From the NCBI GenBank assembly GCA_963793005.1, contig CAWBYP010000002.1, positions 372,001 to 436,000 on the forward strand: DNA of 64,000 nt, given 5' to 3'. A program made the position numbers and the translations under genes. The stretch is from RPQJ01 sp963793005. GTDB taxonomy: Bacteria > Pseudomonadota > Gammaproteobacteria > Steroidobacterales > Steroidobacteraceae. This document shows, in pieces, positions 37,277-49,710 of this stretch. Within the stretch, counting starts at the first letter, position 1. Each line of letters begins with the position of its first letter. A model generated the notes under the pieces. That model saw nothing but the letters and a program-made list of their open reading frames with translations, was not told the origin of the DNA and made no database searches.

Positions 37277-39966
<2,690 letters not shown>

Positions 39967-39998
39967 GCCCACGGTAAGCGGGCCCGCAGCGGACAGCG

Positions 39999-40760
39999 AT
40001 GAACGATCCCGCTGCGGCGCTCGAGTCATTGATTGAACGGGCCGTGGCCGCGCTGCACAGCGCGCGCCACGTCTGCGTGATCACCGGCGCGGGCGTGTCG
40101 GCCGAAAGCGGCGTTCCGACGTTTCGCGATGCGCTCACCGGGCATTGGTCGAAGTTCAATCCCGAGGATCTCGCCACCCCCGATGCCTTCGAGCGGAATC
40201 CACGGTTCGTCTGGGACTGGTACGAATCCCGGCGCGAGATCATCCGCAGGGTCCAGCCGAATCCGGGCCACTACGCCCTCGCCGAACTCGCGCGACGCGT
40301 ACCGCGGCTCACGCTCGTCACGCAGAACGTTGACGGCCTGCACCAGCGGGCGGGGAGCCACGGCGTCCTCGAGTATCACGGCAACATCCTGCGCGACCGG
40401 TGCACGGTGGAACGCGTGGTCGCCAATCGCTCAGAGGCCTCCAATGACGGACTGCCGAAATGTTCCGCCTGCGGTGGCCTGCTGCGTCCGGACGTGGTCT
40501 GGTTCGGTGAGGCGATTCCCGCCGGGCCGATGCTGGCGGCTGCGGAGGCCGCCGGGGACTGCGACGTGTTCCTGTCCATCGGCACGTCGTCGCTCGTCTA
40601 TCCGGCCGCTGGGCTCGCTGAGTGTGCCCTGGACGCAGGTGCAACCGTGATCGAGATCAACCCAAACACGACGGACCTGTCCGCGACCGCCAGCATCACG
40701 CTCGGCGGTGCGTCTGGCGTGCTGCTTCCCAGGCTGCTCGCGGCGCTACCCCCCCGCTGA
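39999..40760 (+). CDS. Sir2-type NAD-dependent protein deacylase
   Basis: 253 aa. NAD-binding GAGVSAESGVPTFRD at 30-44, catalytic His in LEYHGNILRDRC, TQNVDGLHQRAGS and LRPDVVWFGEAIP. The zinc site shows CSACGG for the second pair, but the first pair reads C-T-V-E, so one of the four usual cysteines is replaced by glutamate; this variant occurs in related bacterial sirtuins. Starts 32 bp after acnA and is possibly cotranscribed with it. Confidence 0.93.
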   Translation: MNDPAAALESLIERAVAALHSARHVCVITGAGVSAESGVPTFRDALTGHWSKFNPEDLATPDAFERNPRFVWDWYESRREIIRRVQPNPGHYALAELARRVPRLTLVTQNVDGLHQRAGSHGVLEYHGNILRDRCTVERVVANRSEASNDGLPKCSACGGLLRPDVVWFGEAIPAGPMLAAAEAAGDCDVFLSIGTSSLVYPAAGLAECALDAGATVIEINPNTTDLSATASITLGGASGVLLPRLLAALPPR

Positions 40761-40817
40761 GGGTGGGTCAGGCGGGCATTGCCGCGCTAGCATTCGACCA
40801 TTGGCCAGCAGGATCCG

Positions 40818-41495
40818 GTGACCGTGTCCATCCGAAGCTCGTTCGTGAACAAGTACCTCGACCCGGGCGCCAGCCTTGGGGAGGTCCTGTTCGGGCTCAT
40901 CATGACGCTGACTTTCACGCTGGGCGCCGGGCTCACGATCCAGGAGGAAGGCAGCGAAGGCGCCAGGCAACTGCTGATCGCGACCATCGGCTGCAACATC
41001 GCCTGGGGCGTCATCGACGGCGTGTTCTTTGTGCTCGGACAGGTATTCGAACGAGGGCGACGCCGCCGCGTGCTTCAGCTGGTTCGCGGCGCCACCTCGG
41101 ATGTCGACGCAAAGGCGCTGATCGCGGGGGAACTCGACGACGTGATCGAGAAAGTCATGTCTCCCGGGGAGCGGCAGGAGCTTTATGCACGCATCGTCGG
41201 CAAGGTCCGGACCGGCGACATCCCCCCGAATCCCGTCACGCGCAACGACCTGATGGGCGGCGTTGCCAGCTTCTGCCTGGTTTTTTTCGCCAGCCTGCCC
41301 GCGGCAATTCCGTTCCTGTTCATCAATGATGCGTACCTTGCGCTCCGCGTTTCGAACGCGATCCTGCTGGGCTTGCTCTTCTGGGCGGGATTCTCGTGGG
41401 CGCGATACACTACGGCCCGACCTGGGGTCACCGGGCTCGTGTTTCTGTTGTTTGGGGCCGCCCTCGTCGCCATGGCCATCGCGCTCGGCGGCTGA
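40818..41495 (+). CDS. VIT/CCC1-like membrane protein
   Basis: 225 aa. Four or five predicted membrane helices: FGLIMTLTFTLGAGLTIQ, an amphipathic loop of about 60 residues rich in Arg/Glu, then GGVASFCLVFFASLPAAIPF and two more C-terminal helices. The VASF...SLPAAIPF segment and helix order match the VIT1/CCC1 iron/manganese transporter superfamily, although conserved metal-site acidic residues are not obvious. GTG start at 40818. Transport function is inferred only from family resemblance. Confidence 0.6.
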   Translation: MTVSIRSSFVNKYLDPGASLGEVLFGLIMTLTFTLGAGLTIQEEGSEGARQLLIATIGCNIAWGVIDGVFFVLGQVFERGRRRRVLQLVRGATSDVDAKALIAGELDDVIEKVMSPGERQELYARIVGKVRTGDIPPNPVTRNDLMGGVASFCLVFFASLPAAIPFLFINDAYLALRVSNAILLGLLFWAGFSWARYTTARPGVTGLVFLLFGAALVAMAIALGG

Positions 41496-41528
41496 TCACT
41501 TGAACTGGATTGCTTCAGGAAATCGTAC

Positions 41529-42027
41529 ATGACTTCATCCTTGAATCGGCGAACGCGAACGGCCATCGGGCTGGTCTCTGGCCTGGCGATGGCGCTGGCC
41601 TCGACTACTTCGCATGCCTCCATGTTCAAAGGCGAAGCGCTGGACACGGCCGCCGACGTGCTCGCATGGGTGGTGCTGGTGATCGTACCGATCGTCGGCA
41701 TTACCGCATTCTGGCTGGTGCACATCCTTCCGGAAAAAGTTGCGGAGCAGAAACGTCACCCGCAGGCCAAGGCGATCCAGGTGCTGTGCCTGCTGTCGCT
41801 GGTCTTTGGCGGGCTGCTGTGGCCATTTGCCTGGCTGTGGGCCTATTCGAAGCCCGTGATGTACAAGATGGCCTACGGCACCGACGTACTTGAGCCGGAA
41901 CATGGCGAGTCTGCTCGTGCAGGAACTATCGGACGTGGCGACGGAATCGGCCAGCGAGGAAATGGCGAGGCTGCGCGAGCGCCTTGCGCAGCTCGAGTCG
42001 CACGCCGGCCAGGAGGCTCGAGGCTGA
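41529..42027 (+). pseudogene. DUF3302 (YiaW-like) inner-membrane protein with an apparent frameshift
   Basis: The N-terminal about 120 residues (signal-like helix, then VLAWVVLVIVPIVGITAFWLV and a second pair of helices FGGLLWPFAWLWAYSKP) match the DUF3302 family. After LAYGTD-like sequence (KMAYGTDV, near 41890) the frame becomes low-quality and runs without stop into the HlyD gene. The neighbouring frame instead reads SDVATESASEEMARLRERLA, a coiled-coil like the YiaW C-terminus, and ends at TGA 42025-42027, overlapping the HlyD start as TGATG. A single-base indel between about 41880 and 41920 restores a normal protein of about 165 aa. It may be a real mutation or an assembly error. Confidence 0.75.
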
Positions 42028-43208
42028 TGGAAATCCTTCTGCTGCTGATCTACTCGTTCTTCGCGTGGCTGGTCTTCTTCAAGTTCAAGCTGCTGCCCTG
42101 GAACATCACGTCCCAGGTGATCACGGTCACGATCCCGATCATCGGCATCACGATCCTGATCCTGTTCCTGAACATCGATGCGCCGTCCTCCGCGGACGTC
42201 CGCGTGATGAACTACGTCGTGCCGATCAATTCGCGCATAGCGGGCAAGGTGATCGAGGTTCCGGTAGAGCCGAACAAGCCAGTCAAGAAGGGCGATGTCC
42301 TCTTCAAGCTGGATCCGGTGCCGTTCCAGATCCAGGTGCAGTCTGCCGAAGCAAACCTCACCCAGCTGCGCGCCAAGCTGGTCTCGGCCAACGCCAATGC
42401 CCGCAACCTGGGCGAACAGCTCAAGCAGGCATCGAGCCAGCAGGGAGTGGCCACGACGCAATTGACGCTCGCACGAAAGCGGGTCGAGCAGTACCAGGAA
42501 CTCGCGAAGACCGGAGCCGGCAACCTGTTCGACCTGGAACAGGCGCAGGCCGACGTCGCGAAGTACGAAAACGACCTCCAGTCGGCACAGGCCAACGTTG
42601 CACAGGCCCGCGAGAACGTGGCTGCCAAGACGCCCACCGGCGTGCAGCAGGAAGTGGCACAGGTACTGGCCCAGATAGCGCAGGCGGAGGCACAGCTCGC
42701 CGATGCGCAGTGGCAACTCGGCGAGGCCGTGCAGTACGCACCGGCCGACGGAACAGTCGTCGCACTGGCCCTGAGGCCGGGCGTCATGACGGTGCCCTTC
42801 CCGGCGTTTCCCGCCATGACTTTCATCGAAGACGCCCAATGGGTAGTTGCGTTCTACGCGCAGAACGAGGTGCGCGAGGTCGAGGCAGGCAACGAAGCTG
42901 AAATTGCACTCAAGACATATCCCGGACGCATCATCAAGACCGAGGTCGAGGCCATCATCTGGGCCACGGCGCAGGGCCAGCTGCCTATCAGTGGCATGTT
43001 GCCGAACACGGGTTATGGCCCCGCCCCCGAGCAACGCCTCGCCGTCAAGTTGAAGCCCATCGGTGAGGATGCAGAGCTGTTCCTGGCGCCGGGCGCGCGT
43101 GGCAACGGCGCGATCTACACCAACAGCGGCGAGATGATCCACATCCTCCGCAAGGTGTTCATGCGTGTCGGCGCCAAGCTCGACTGGCTGATCCTCAAGT
43201 TGCATTGA
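42027..43208 (+). CDS. HlyD-family membrane fusion protein (YibH/YiaV-like)
   Basis: 393 aa. Two N-terminal membrane helices (MEILLLLIYSFFAWLVFFKF and a second to about 52), a biotinyl-lipoyl half (NSRIAGKVIEVPVEPNKPVKKGD), a long coiled-coil hairpin at about 110-225 with Gln/Ala-rich heptads, the second lipoyl half (YAPADGTVVALALRPGVM) and a beta-barrel domain. It is the periplasmic adaptor of an efflux-type system, coupled to the DUF3302 gene upstream and to an outer-membrane factor downstream (TGATG). ATG 42027 chosen since a longer frame arises only from the upstream indel. Confidence 0.92.
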   Translation: MEILLLLIYSFFAWLVFFKFKLLPWNITSQVITVTIPIIGITILILFLNIDAPSSADVRVMNYVVPINSRIAGKVIEVPVEPNKPVKKGDVLFKLDPVPFQIQVQSAEANLTQLRAKLVSANANARNLGEQLKQASSQQGVATTQLTLARKRVEQYQELAKTGAGNLFDLEQAQADVAKYENDLQSAQANVAQARENVAAKTPTGVQQEVAQVLAQIAQAEAQLADAQWQLGEAVQYAPADGTVVALALRPGVMTVPFPAFPAMTFIEDAQWVVAFYAQNEVREVEAGNEAEIALKTYPGRIIKTEVEAIIWATAQGQLPISGMLPNTGYGPAPEQRLAVKLKPIGEDAELFLAPGARGNGAIYTNSGEMIHILRKVFMRVGAKLDWLILKLH

Positions 43209-44641
43209 TGACGATCATGGATTCCCGAAACCTGGTTGTCGCCGCGGCCTGCATCGCGGGGCTCGCTGCCTGCGCGGTGAAGGCGCCACCAAAGCCCGAC
43301 GAAGTCCGCAGGGACGCACTGCAAGGTACGGAGGTTCGTGCGACCTGGGCCAGCGCCGATGTATCGGATACTGGCTCGATGGCGATCAGCGACAACTGGC
43401 TATCGACATTCAACGATCCGCAGCTCACGGCCCTGGTAAACGAAGCCATCGGCAGGAACCCCGACCTGCGTGCGGCCGGGGCGCAGGTCGAGCAGGCAGC
43501 AGCCTATGCCCGCTCGGCGCAGGCGCAGCTGCTGCCCTGGTTCAACCTGCTGGGCACCGGCGGCATAAAGGCAGGCGGCGGCTCGGACCTTTCGTCTGCC
43601 TTGAGCGGCGCCATGCTCGGCGTTTCGTGGGAGCCCGACCTCTGGGGGCGGCTGCGCTACGGTCGAAATGCAGCGGATGACAATTACGCTTCGGCGCAGG
43701 CCGATTTCGAGTTCGCGCGACAGTCGCTGGCCGCGCAGGTCGCCCGAAGCTGGTTCATGGCCATCGAGACGAAGCTGCAGCTCGACGCTGCGGAGTCGAT
43801 GGCCACCTCGGCACGCAGCCTCGTCTCGCTGGCGCAGGACCGCCAGCGAGTCGGCAACGGCAGCGGGAAGGACGTCGCCCTCGCCCGAGTGGGGCTTGGC
43901 ACGATGGAAGACTCGCTGCGCCAGGCCAGGCTCGCGCACGAGCAGGCGCTGAGGTCGCTCGAGACGATTCTTGGCCGATATCCGGCCACGGAACTCGCGG
44001 TTGCATCCGAACTCCCTGCAATGCCGGGACCCGTGCCGGTCGGCATGCCACTCGGCATGCTTGAACGGCGCCCTGACGTGATTGCCGCGGAACGCCGCGT
44101 GGCAGCGGCATTCAATCGCGTTGGAGAAGCAAAGGCTGCGCAGCTGCCGACCATCCGGCTGAACGCCAGCGTGGCCGCGCTGAGCAGCGACGTGCTGCAG
44201 TTGAAAGACGACTACAGCAACCCGAGCGGCGGCGCGGGCGGGACGCTGTTCGCACCGCTGTACCATGGTGGTGCCCTGAGGGCCCAGGTCGAGCTGAAGA
44301 CCGCCGAGCAGAAAGAAGCCGTCGCACGCTACGGCAGCCAGGTGCTGCGCGCCCTCGGGGACGTCGAGAACGCATTGGCCGCATCGCAGATCCTGTCCCA
44401 GCGCGTGGGGATCCTCGGCCAGGTGCTGGACGACCAGGAAAAGGCGCTGGAGTACGACCAGCAGGCCTACAAGGTTGGTCGCCAGGACATGCGCGGCGTC
44501 CAGCAGCAGCAACAGCAGGTCCAGGCCGCCCGCGTGAACTACCTGCGAGCCAGGAGCGACGAACTTTCCCAGCGCGTGAACCTGCACCTGGTGCTGGGCG
44601 GCAGCTTCGCCGAACGCGTTTCGCTGGCGTCCGCCGAGTAG
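43208..44641 (+). CDS. Outer-membrane efflux lipoprotein (NodT/OprM family)
   Basis: 477 aa. Lipoprotein signal with LAAC (Cys22), then two OEP repeats typical of TolC-like channels: WLSTFNDPQLTALVNEAIGRNPDLRAA at the start of the first, and RRPDVIAAERRVAAAFNRVGEAKAAQLPTI in the second. It forms the outer-membrane duct for the adaptor encoded just before it. Coupled start TGATG at 43208. Confidence 0.94.
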   Translation: MTIMDSRNLVVAAACIAGLAACAVKAPPKPDEVRRDALQGTEVRATWASADVSDTGSMAISDNWLSTFNDPQLTALVNEAIGRNPDLRAAGAQVEQAAAYARSAQAQLLPWFNLLGTGGIKAGGGSDLSSALSGAMLGVSWEPDLWGRLRYGRNAADDNYASAQADFEFARQSLAAQVARSWFMAIETKLQLDAAESMATSARSLVSLAQDRQRVGNGSGKDVALARVGLGTMEDSLRQARLAHEQALRSLETILGRYPATELAVASELPAMPGPVPVGMPLGMLERRPDVIAAERRVAAAFNRVGEAKAAQLPTIRLNASVAALSSDVLQLKDDYSNPSGGAGGTLFAPLYHGGALRAQVELKTAEQKEAVARYGSQVLRALGDVENALAASQILSQRVGILGQVLDDQEKALEYDQQAYKVGRQDMRGVQQQQQQVQAARVNYLRARSDELSQRVNLHLVLGGSFAERVSLASAE

Positions 44642-44669
44642 GGCCCACGGCTCGAGCCCCGGTATCGGA

Positions 44670-45779
44670 TCAGCGTTCCGCGACCTCGGCCCCGGCATCG
44701 CCAGCGCCGGATGCAGCTTCGGCCACAGTTTCGCGCTCCTCTGCGACCCAGTCGTTCAGCAGCGTGTAGGCAACCGCGAGCACTACGGGCCCGACAAAGA
44801 TTCCGATCACCCCGAATGCCACCAGCCCGCCAACGACACCGGAAAAGATCAACAGGAACGGCAGGTCCGCGCCCTTGCTGATCAACACTGGCCTCACGAC
44901 ATTGTCCATGAGCCCGACGACCAGTGACCAGACCAGCAGGAACGTTCCCCACGCTGCGCCCGAGTCGGAGTAAACCCAGGCCGCGGCAGCCAGCAGGACC
45001 GGGATCGGCCCGATCTGGGCGATGCACAGCACGAACATCACCACGGTCAGCACCGGCGCGAATGGCACGCCGGCTATCGCGAGTCCGATGCCGCCCAGCA
45101 CTGATTGCAGCAGGGCCGTGACGACCACGCCCAGCGCGACTCCCCGGACCGCCATGGCTGCCAGCACCGTGACGCGATCGCCGCGCTCGCCGGCAAGCCG
45201 CCGGGAGAACCTGCGCGCCCAGCGAGCCCAGGACTCGCCCCCGGAATACAGCACCCCGCACAGCACGACCGTCAGCAGGAACTGCACCAGCACCAGTCCG
45301 ATGCTGCCCGCCTGGTGCCCGAACCAGACAGCGACCTCGCGCGCATATGGCGCCGCCTGCTTGAGCAGTTCTTCCACGCGCTGGCTCGAGATACTGGCCC
45401 AAGCCCCGTACGCCCGGTCGCCCACGATCGGCAGGTCCTCGAGCCACTGCGGTGGCGGCGGCAGCTGTGACTGCGAAATCTTCGATGCAAGCCCCGGCAC
45501 GTCGCCGGCGTGCGAAAGCAATGCACCCGATATCCACACCACCGGAACGACCAGTATCGCCAGCAACGCGATCGTCATCACCGCGACCGCGGCGCTGCGC
45601 CTGCCGCCGAACAACGCCTGCAGCCTGGCGAGGACCGGCCAGGTTGCAACGACGATCATGGCCGCCCAGATCAGCGCGCCGAGGAACGGCATCAGGATCC
45701 ACAAGGACCCCCCGATCAGGCCGCCGAGGAAGATCACCGCCAGTACGGTCCGCGCCAGTTCGCTGCGTGAGCTGCTCAT
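44670..45779 (-). CDS. AI-2E family transporter (PerM/YdiK-like)
   Basis: 369 aa with seven to eight predicted membrane helices. Segments IFLGGLIGGSLWILMPFLGALIWA, GVLYSGGE and VGLMDNVVRPVLISKGADLP are diagnostic of the family (PF01594). Members include the AI-2 exporter TqsA and Na+/H+ antiporters, so the substrate is open. An acidic Ala-rich C-terminal tail is cytoplasmic. Convergent with the efflux gene. Confidence 0.9.
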   Translation of the reverse strand: MSSSRSELARTVLAVIFLGGLIGGSLWILMPFLGALIWAAMIVVATWPVLARLQALFGGRRSAAVAVMTIALLAILVVPVVWISGALLSHAGDVPGLASKISQSQLPPPPQWLEDLPIVGDRAYGAWASISSQRVEELLKQAAPYAREVAVWFGHQAGSIGLVLVQFLLTVVLCGVLYSGGESWARWARRFSRRLAGERGDRVTVLAAMAVRGVALGVVVTALLQSVLGGIGLAIAGVPFAPVLTVVMFVLCIAQIGPIPVLLAAAAWVYSDSGAAWGTFLLVWSLVVGLMDNVVRPVLISKGADLPFLLIFSGVVGGLVAFGVIGIFVGPVVLAVAYTLLNDWVAEERETVAEAASGAGDAGAEVAER

Positions 45780-45961
45780 ATAAGGCCGTCCAGCGACAGG
45801 AATTTGGATCTCGACAGGAATACGCTCGGCATCAGAATTTCTCGGTAGGGCGCGGCGCCGTCACAACGTCCAAGTATACGATCAGTCGTCGGCTGTAACC
45901 TCATGGGCGATTCCCCGGTCTATTCTTACGGCAACACCTGCACGAGCTGGAGCGAGGCACC

Positions 45962-46903
<942 letters not shown>

Positions 46904-46906
46904 GCC

Positions 46907-47521
46907 GTGCGGCGCTACGCCAATCCCCTGCTCTACCTGCTCTGCTCGCTGCCGCTCGCCTGGCTGGCGGCCCGCGCATTCGGATTCGCCGGCGCCGGGC
47001 TGGGTGCCAATCCCGTGGACGAACTCCAGGACCAGCTGGGGCAGTGGGGCCTCCGGTTGCTGCTTGCGACTCTCTGCGTCAGTCCGCTGGCCGTGACCCT
47101 GCGCACGCCATGGATCATGGGGCTCCGGCGCATGCTCGGGCTCTACGCGTTCACTTACATCGTCCTGCACTTCGCGAACTGGCTGGTACTCGACCGCTGG
47201 TTCGACGGCAGCGCCATCATTGCGGACATCGCCAAGCGTCCCTACATCACGGTGGGCTTTGCTTCCCTGCTGATGTTGCTACCACTGGCCGTGACCTCGA
47301 CCAACGGCTGGATGAAGCGCCTCGGACGCCGCTGGCACCGACTGCATCGCCTGGTGTATCCGGCGGCAATTCTCGGCTGCCTGCACTTCTGGTGGCAGGT
47401 AAAGGCCGACTGGCGCGAACCCCTGTTGTACTCCGCGGTCCTGGCGATGCTGCTGGCGTGGAGACTTCGGCGCGCGTGGGTCCGGCGCGCTGCCAGTGCC
47501 GCGCCATCGATCGCGCGTTGA
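46907..47521 (+). CDS. msrQ: Heme-binding membrane subunit MsrQ
   Basis: 204 aa with six predicted helices of the ferric-reductase-like fold. Heme-ligand histidines fit FTYIVLHFANWL and the later WHRLHRLVYPAAILGCLHFWWQVK. It passes electrons from the quinone pool to MsrP. GTG start at 46907. Confidence 0.95.
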   Translation: MRRYANPLLYLLCSLPLAWLAARAFGFAGAGLGANPVDELQDQLGQWGLRLLLATLCVSPLAVTLRTPWIMGLRRMLGLYAFTYIVLHFANWLVLDRWFDGSAIIADIAKRPYITVGFASLLMLLPLAVTSTNGWMKRLGRRWHRLHRLVYPAAILGCLHFWWQVKADWREPLLYSAVLAMLLAWRLRRAWVRRAASAAPSIAR

Positions 47522-47569
47522 GGATCCCCGTCGCACGTACGCCGGGAATCCCCTCGCCGGTCGCTTGAA

Positions 47570-48466
47570 TCAGGTCGCCGAACCGCGCAACTTGATCAGG
47601 GTGTGCACCAGTACCGAGCCGACGATCAGCGTGACGCCCAGGTAGAAAGGCGCGGAGAGTTCGCGTTGCTCACCCAGCAGCACGATGCCAAGCAGCACCG
47701 CATACACCGGCTCCAGGCTGATCGCCAGCTGGGCAGTAAACGCACTGGTGTGTCGCAGCGCATGCAGCGAAAGCGTGAAGGGCAGCAACGTGCAGGCGAT
47801 GGCCAGCGTGGCGAGCAGTGCGAAGTCGCGGCCATCCGGCATGGGTAATGCGGGTCCGGGTCCCGGCATCAGCAACGCGACGACGCCAAGGAACGCCGTG
47901 CCGGCCGCGAGTTCGATCCATGTCATCAACAGTGGTGCCGCCCGCTCGACGATGCGCTTGTTGAGCGATCCGAAAATTGCCACCAGGAACGCCGAAAAGA
48001 CGCCCACCAGGATTCCGGTACGCATCGAGTCGGGCGTCCCGCCCACCACCAGCGCCACGCCCGGCAACGCGAAGACGCCGATCAGCATTTCGCGCGGGTC
48101 GAACGACCGCTTCGCGATCCACGGCTCAACCACCGCCATGAAGACCGGCGCCGTGCCCATGCAACTGGCGGCCACCGAAGCATTTGACAGCTTTATCGCA
48201 CCGTAGAACGTCAGCCAGTGCAGCGCCACGATGACACCGGCGCCCGAGAACAGCAGCAGCGTCCTGCCGTCAATGACGCGAAGCGCGCGCCAGACCGGCG
48301 GCCACAGCGCTATCGCGGCCACGACCAGCAGCATGCGCCACCACACCAGCGGCAGCGCAGGCAGGCTTATCAGCTTGCCGAGAATCGCGGTAAAGCCCCA
48401 CAGCACGACGCAGAAGTGAATCTGCAGCAGCGCCGTGTGTGCGGGTGGCCTCGCCGACAAGTTCAT
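47570..48466 (-). CDS. EamA/DMT-superfamily transporter
   Basis: 298 aa, ten predicted helices in two EamA repeats. The first repeat begins HFCVVLWGFTAILGKLISL and the second spans about 145-280 (SLEPVYAVLLGIVLLGEQ is the conserved TM9/TM10 motif). Exporter of metabolites by family; substrate unknown. Convergent with msrQ. Confidence 0.9.
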   Translation of the reverse strand: MNLSARPPAHTALLQIHFCVVLWGFTAILGKLISLPALPLVWWRMLLVVAAIALWPPVWRALRVIDGRTLLLFSGAGVIVALHWLTFYGAIKLSNASVAASCMGTAPVFMAVVEPWIAKRSFDPREMLIGVFALPGVALVVGGTPDSMRTGILVGVFSAFLVAIFGSLNKRIVERAAPLLMTWIELAAGTAFLGVVALLMPGPGPALPMPDGRDFALLATLAIACTLLPFTLSLHALRHTSAFTAQLAISLEPVYAVLLGIVLLGEQRELSAPFYLGVTLIVGSVLVHTLIKLRGSAT

Positions 48467-48511
48467 TCCTCGCCGCGCCTGGCCGCGCCAGGCGCATGGT
48501 CACACGCGCAT

Positions 48512-49594
48512 TCAGGCCGCAGTCACCGCGGCCTTGCGCTGCCTGTAGCGCGCCACCATCTGCAATCCCGTTTCTTCACAGGGCGGGAGCGCGACGTCCG
48601 ATGTGCCGAGCGGCGTGACGCGATCGCCCCATCGAACCAGGTGGGCGCACCACGTGAGCCCGGCGCCGAACGCCGGCAGCAACAGCAGGTTTCCCGGCGC
48701 GACGCGCCCTTCCTCCAGCGCCTCGACCAGCGCGACGGGCACCGTCGCCGCGGACATGTTGCCGTAGCGATGGACATTGACGAACACGCGCTCCATCGGC
48801 ATTCCTGCGCGCTTCGCAACCGCCTCGATGATGCGCAGGTTGGCCTGGTGCGGGATCACCAGGTCTATGTCCCCGGCCGCAACGTGCCTTTTTTCCAGCA
48901 CGTCGGCGCAGGCACCCGACATTCCGATGACCGCGCGCTTGAATATCTCCTGGCCTTCGAATATCCAGTTCGTGTCGCCGTACAGGCGCGTCAGGTCCGC
49001 GTAGCGGGTACCCATGCCCTCCACGACCAGGGTATTGCGTGCCTCGCTGTCGCAACCCAGCCGTTCGCCAATCAGGCCCTCCTCCCGGTCGGTGGCCTGC
49101 AGCACCACGGCGGCACAGCCGTCGCCGAACAGTACGGCGACTCCGCGGTTGTTCCAGTCCATGAATGCGCTGATCAGTTCGCCGCCGATCACCAGCGCAT
49201 TGCGTACCACGCCGGTGCGGATCATGGCCGTAGCCGTACTCAGACCGTACAGGAAGCTGGTACAGGCGGTATTGACGTCCATCGACGCCGCGTTCTTCGC
49301 ACCGATCCGGACCTGGATCCCGGAGGCCTGGTTCGGCACCTGGTCGTCGAAGCTGCAGGTGCCGAAGACGATCAGGTCCACCTCGGAGCCGTCGAGCCCA
49401 GCGGCCGCAAGCGCGCGCATCGACGCCACATAGGCGAGGTCGGTCAGCCTGACGTGCGAAATGCGACGCTCGCGGATACCGGTACGCGAGACGATCCACT
49501 CATCGTTGGTGTCGAATATGGTCGCGAGATCGGCGTTGGTCAGCACGGCCGGCGGGAGGCATTTGCCCCAGCCGGTAATGGCAGCGTAGGTCAC
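48512..49594 (-). CDS. Beta-ketoacyl-ACP synthase III family protein
   Basis: 360 aa with the FabH triad Cys111 (VNTACTSFLYGL), His249 (VIPHQANLRII) and Asn279 (YGNMSAAT) almost exactly at E. coli FabH positions (112/244/274). It carries a C-terminal extension of about 35 residues, Arg-rich at the end, beyond the usual 317. It may initiate fatty-acid synthesis or serve a secondary pathway; there are no other fab genes nearby. GTG start. Confidence 0.88.
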   Translation of the reverse strand: MTYAAITGWGKCLPPAVLTNADLATIFDTNDEWIVSRTGIRERRISHVRLTDLAYVASMRALAAAGLDGSEVDLIVFGTCSFDDQVPNQASGIQVRIGAKNAASMDVNTACTSFLYGLSTATAMIRTGVVRNALVIGGELISAFMDWNNRGVAVLFGDGCAAVVLQATDREEGLIGERLGCDSEARNTLVVEGMGTRYADLTRLYGDTNWIFEGQEIFKRAVIGMSGACADVLEKRHVAAGDIDLVIPHQANLRIIEAVAKRAGMPMERVFVNVHRYGNMSAATVPVALVEALEEGRVAPGNLLLLPAFGAGLTWCAHLVRWGDRVTPLGTSDVALPPCEETGLQMVARYRQRKAAVTAA

Positions 49595-49710
49595 CGGGTT
49601 GCCCCTTCGATACGTTTTGTGTCCAACACTTTACCGGAAAACCCCTGCCACCCTCGCCCGGTGACGTGATGCACCGCTGGACCTGCTTCAGCCACCGCCG
49701 GCCGCGGGAC

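Noticed and set aside
41535..43205. A 556-codon open frame on the minus strand opposite the HlyD gene
   Set aside because: Mirror of the coiled-coil coding strand; no start site or motif.
41529..43208. A single DUF3302-HlyD fusion protein
   Set aside because: The linker is low-complexity, while the neighbouring frame encodes a coiled coil ending at the HlyD start; explained by an indel.
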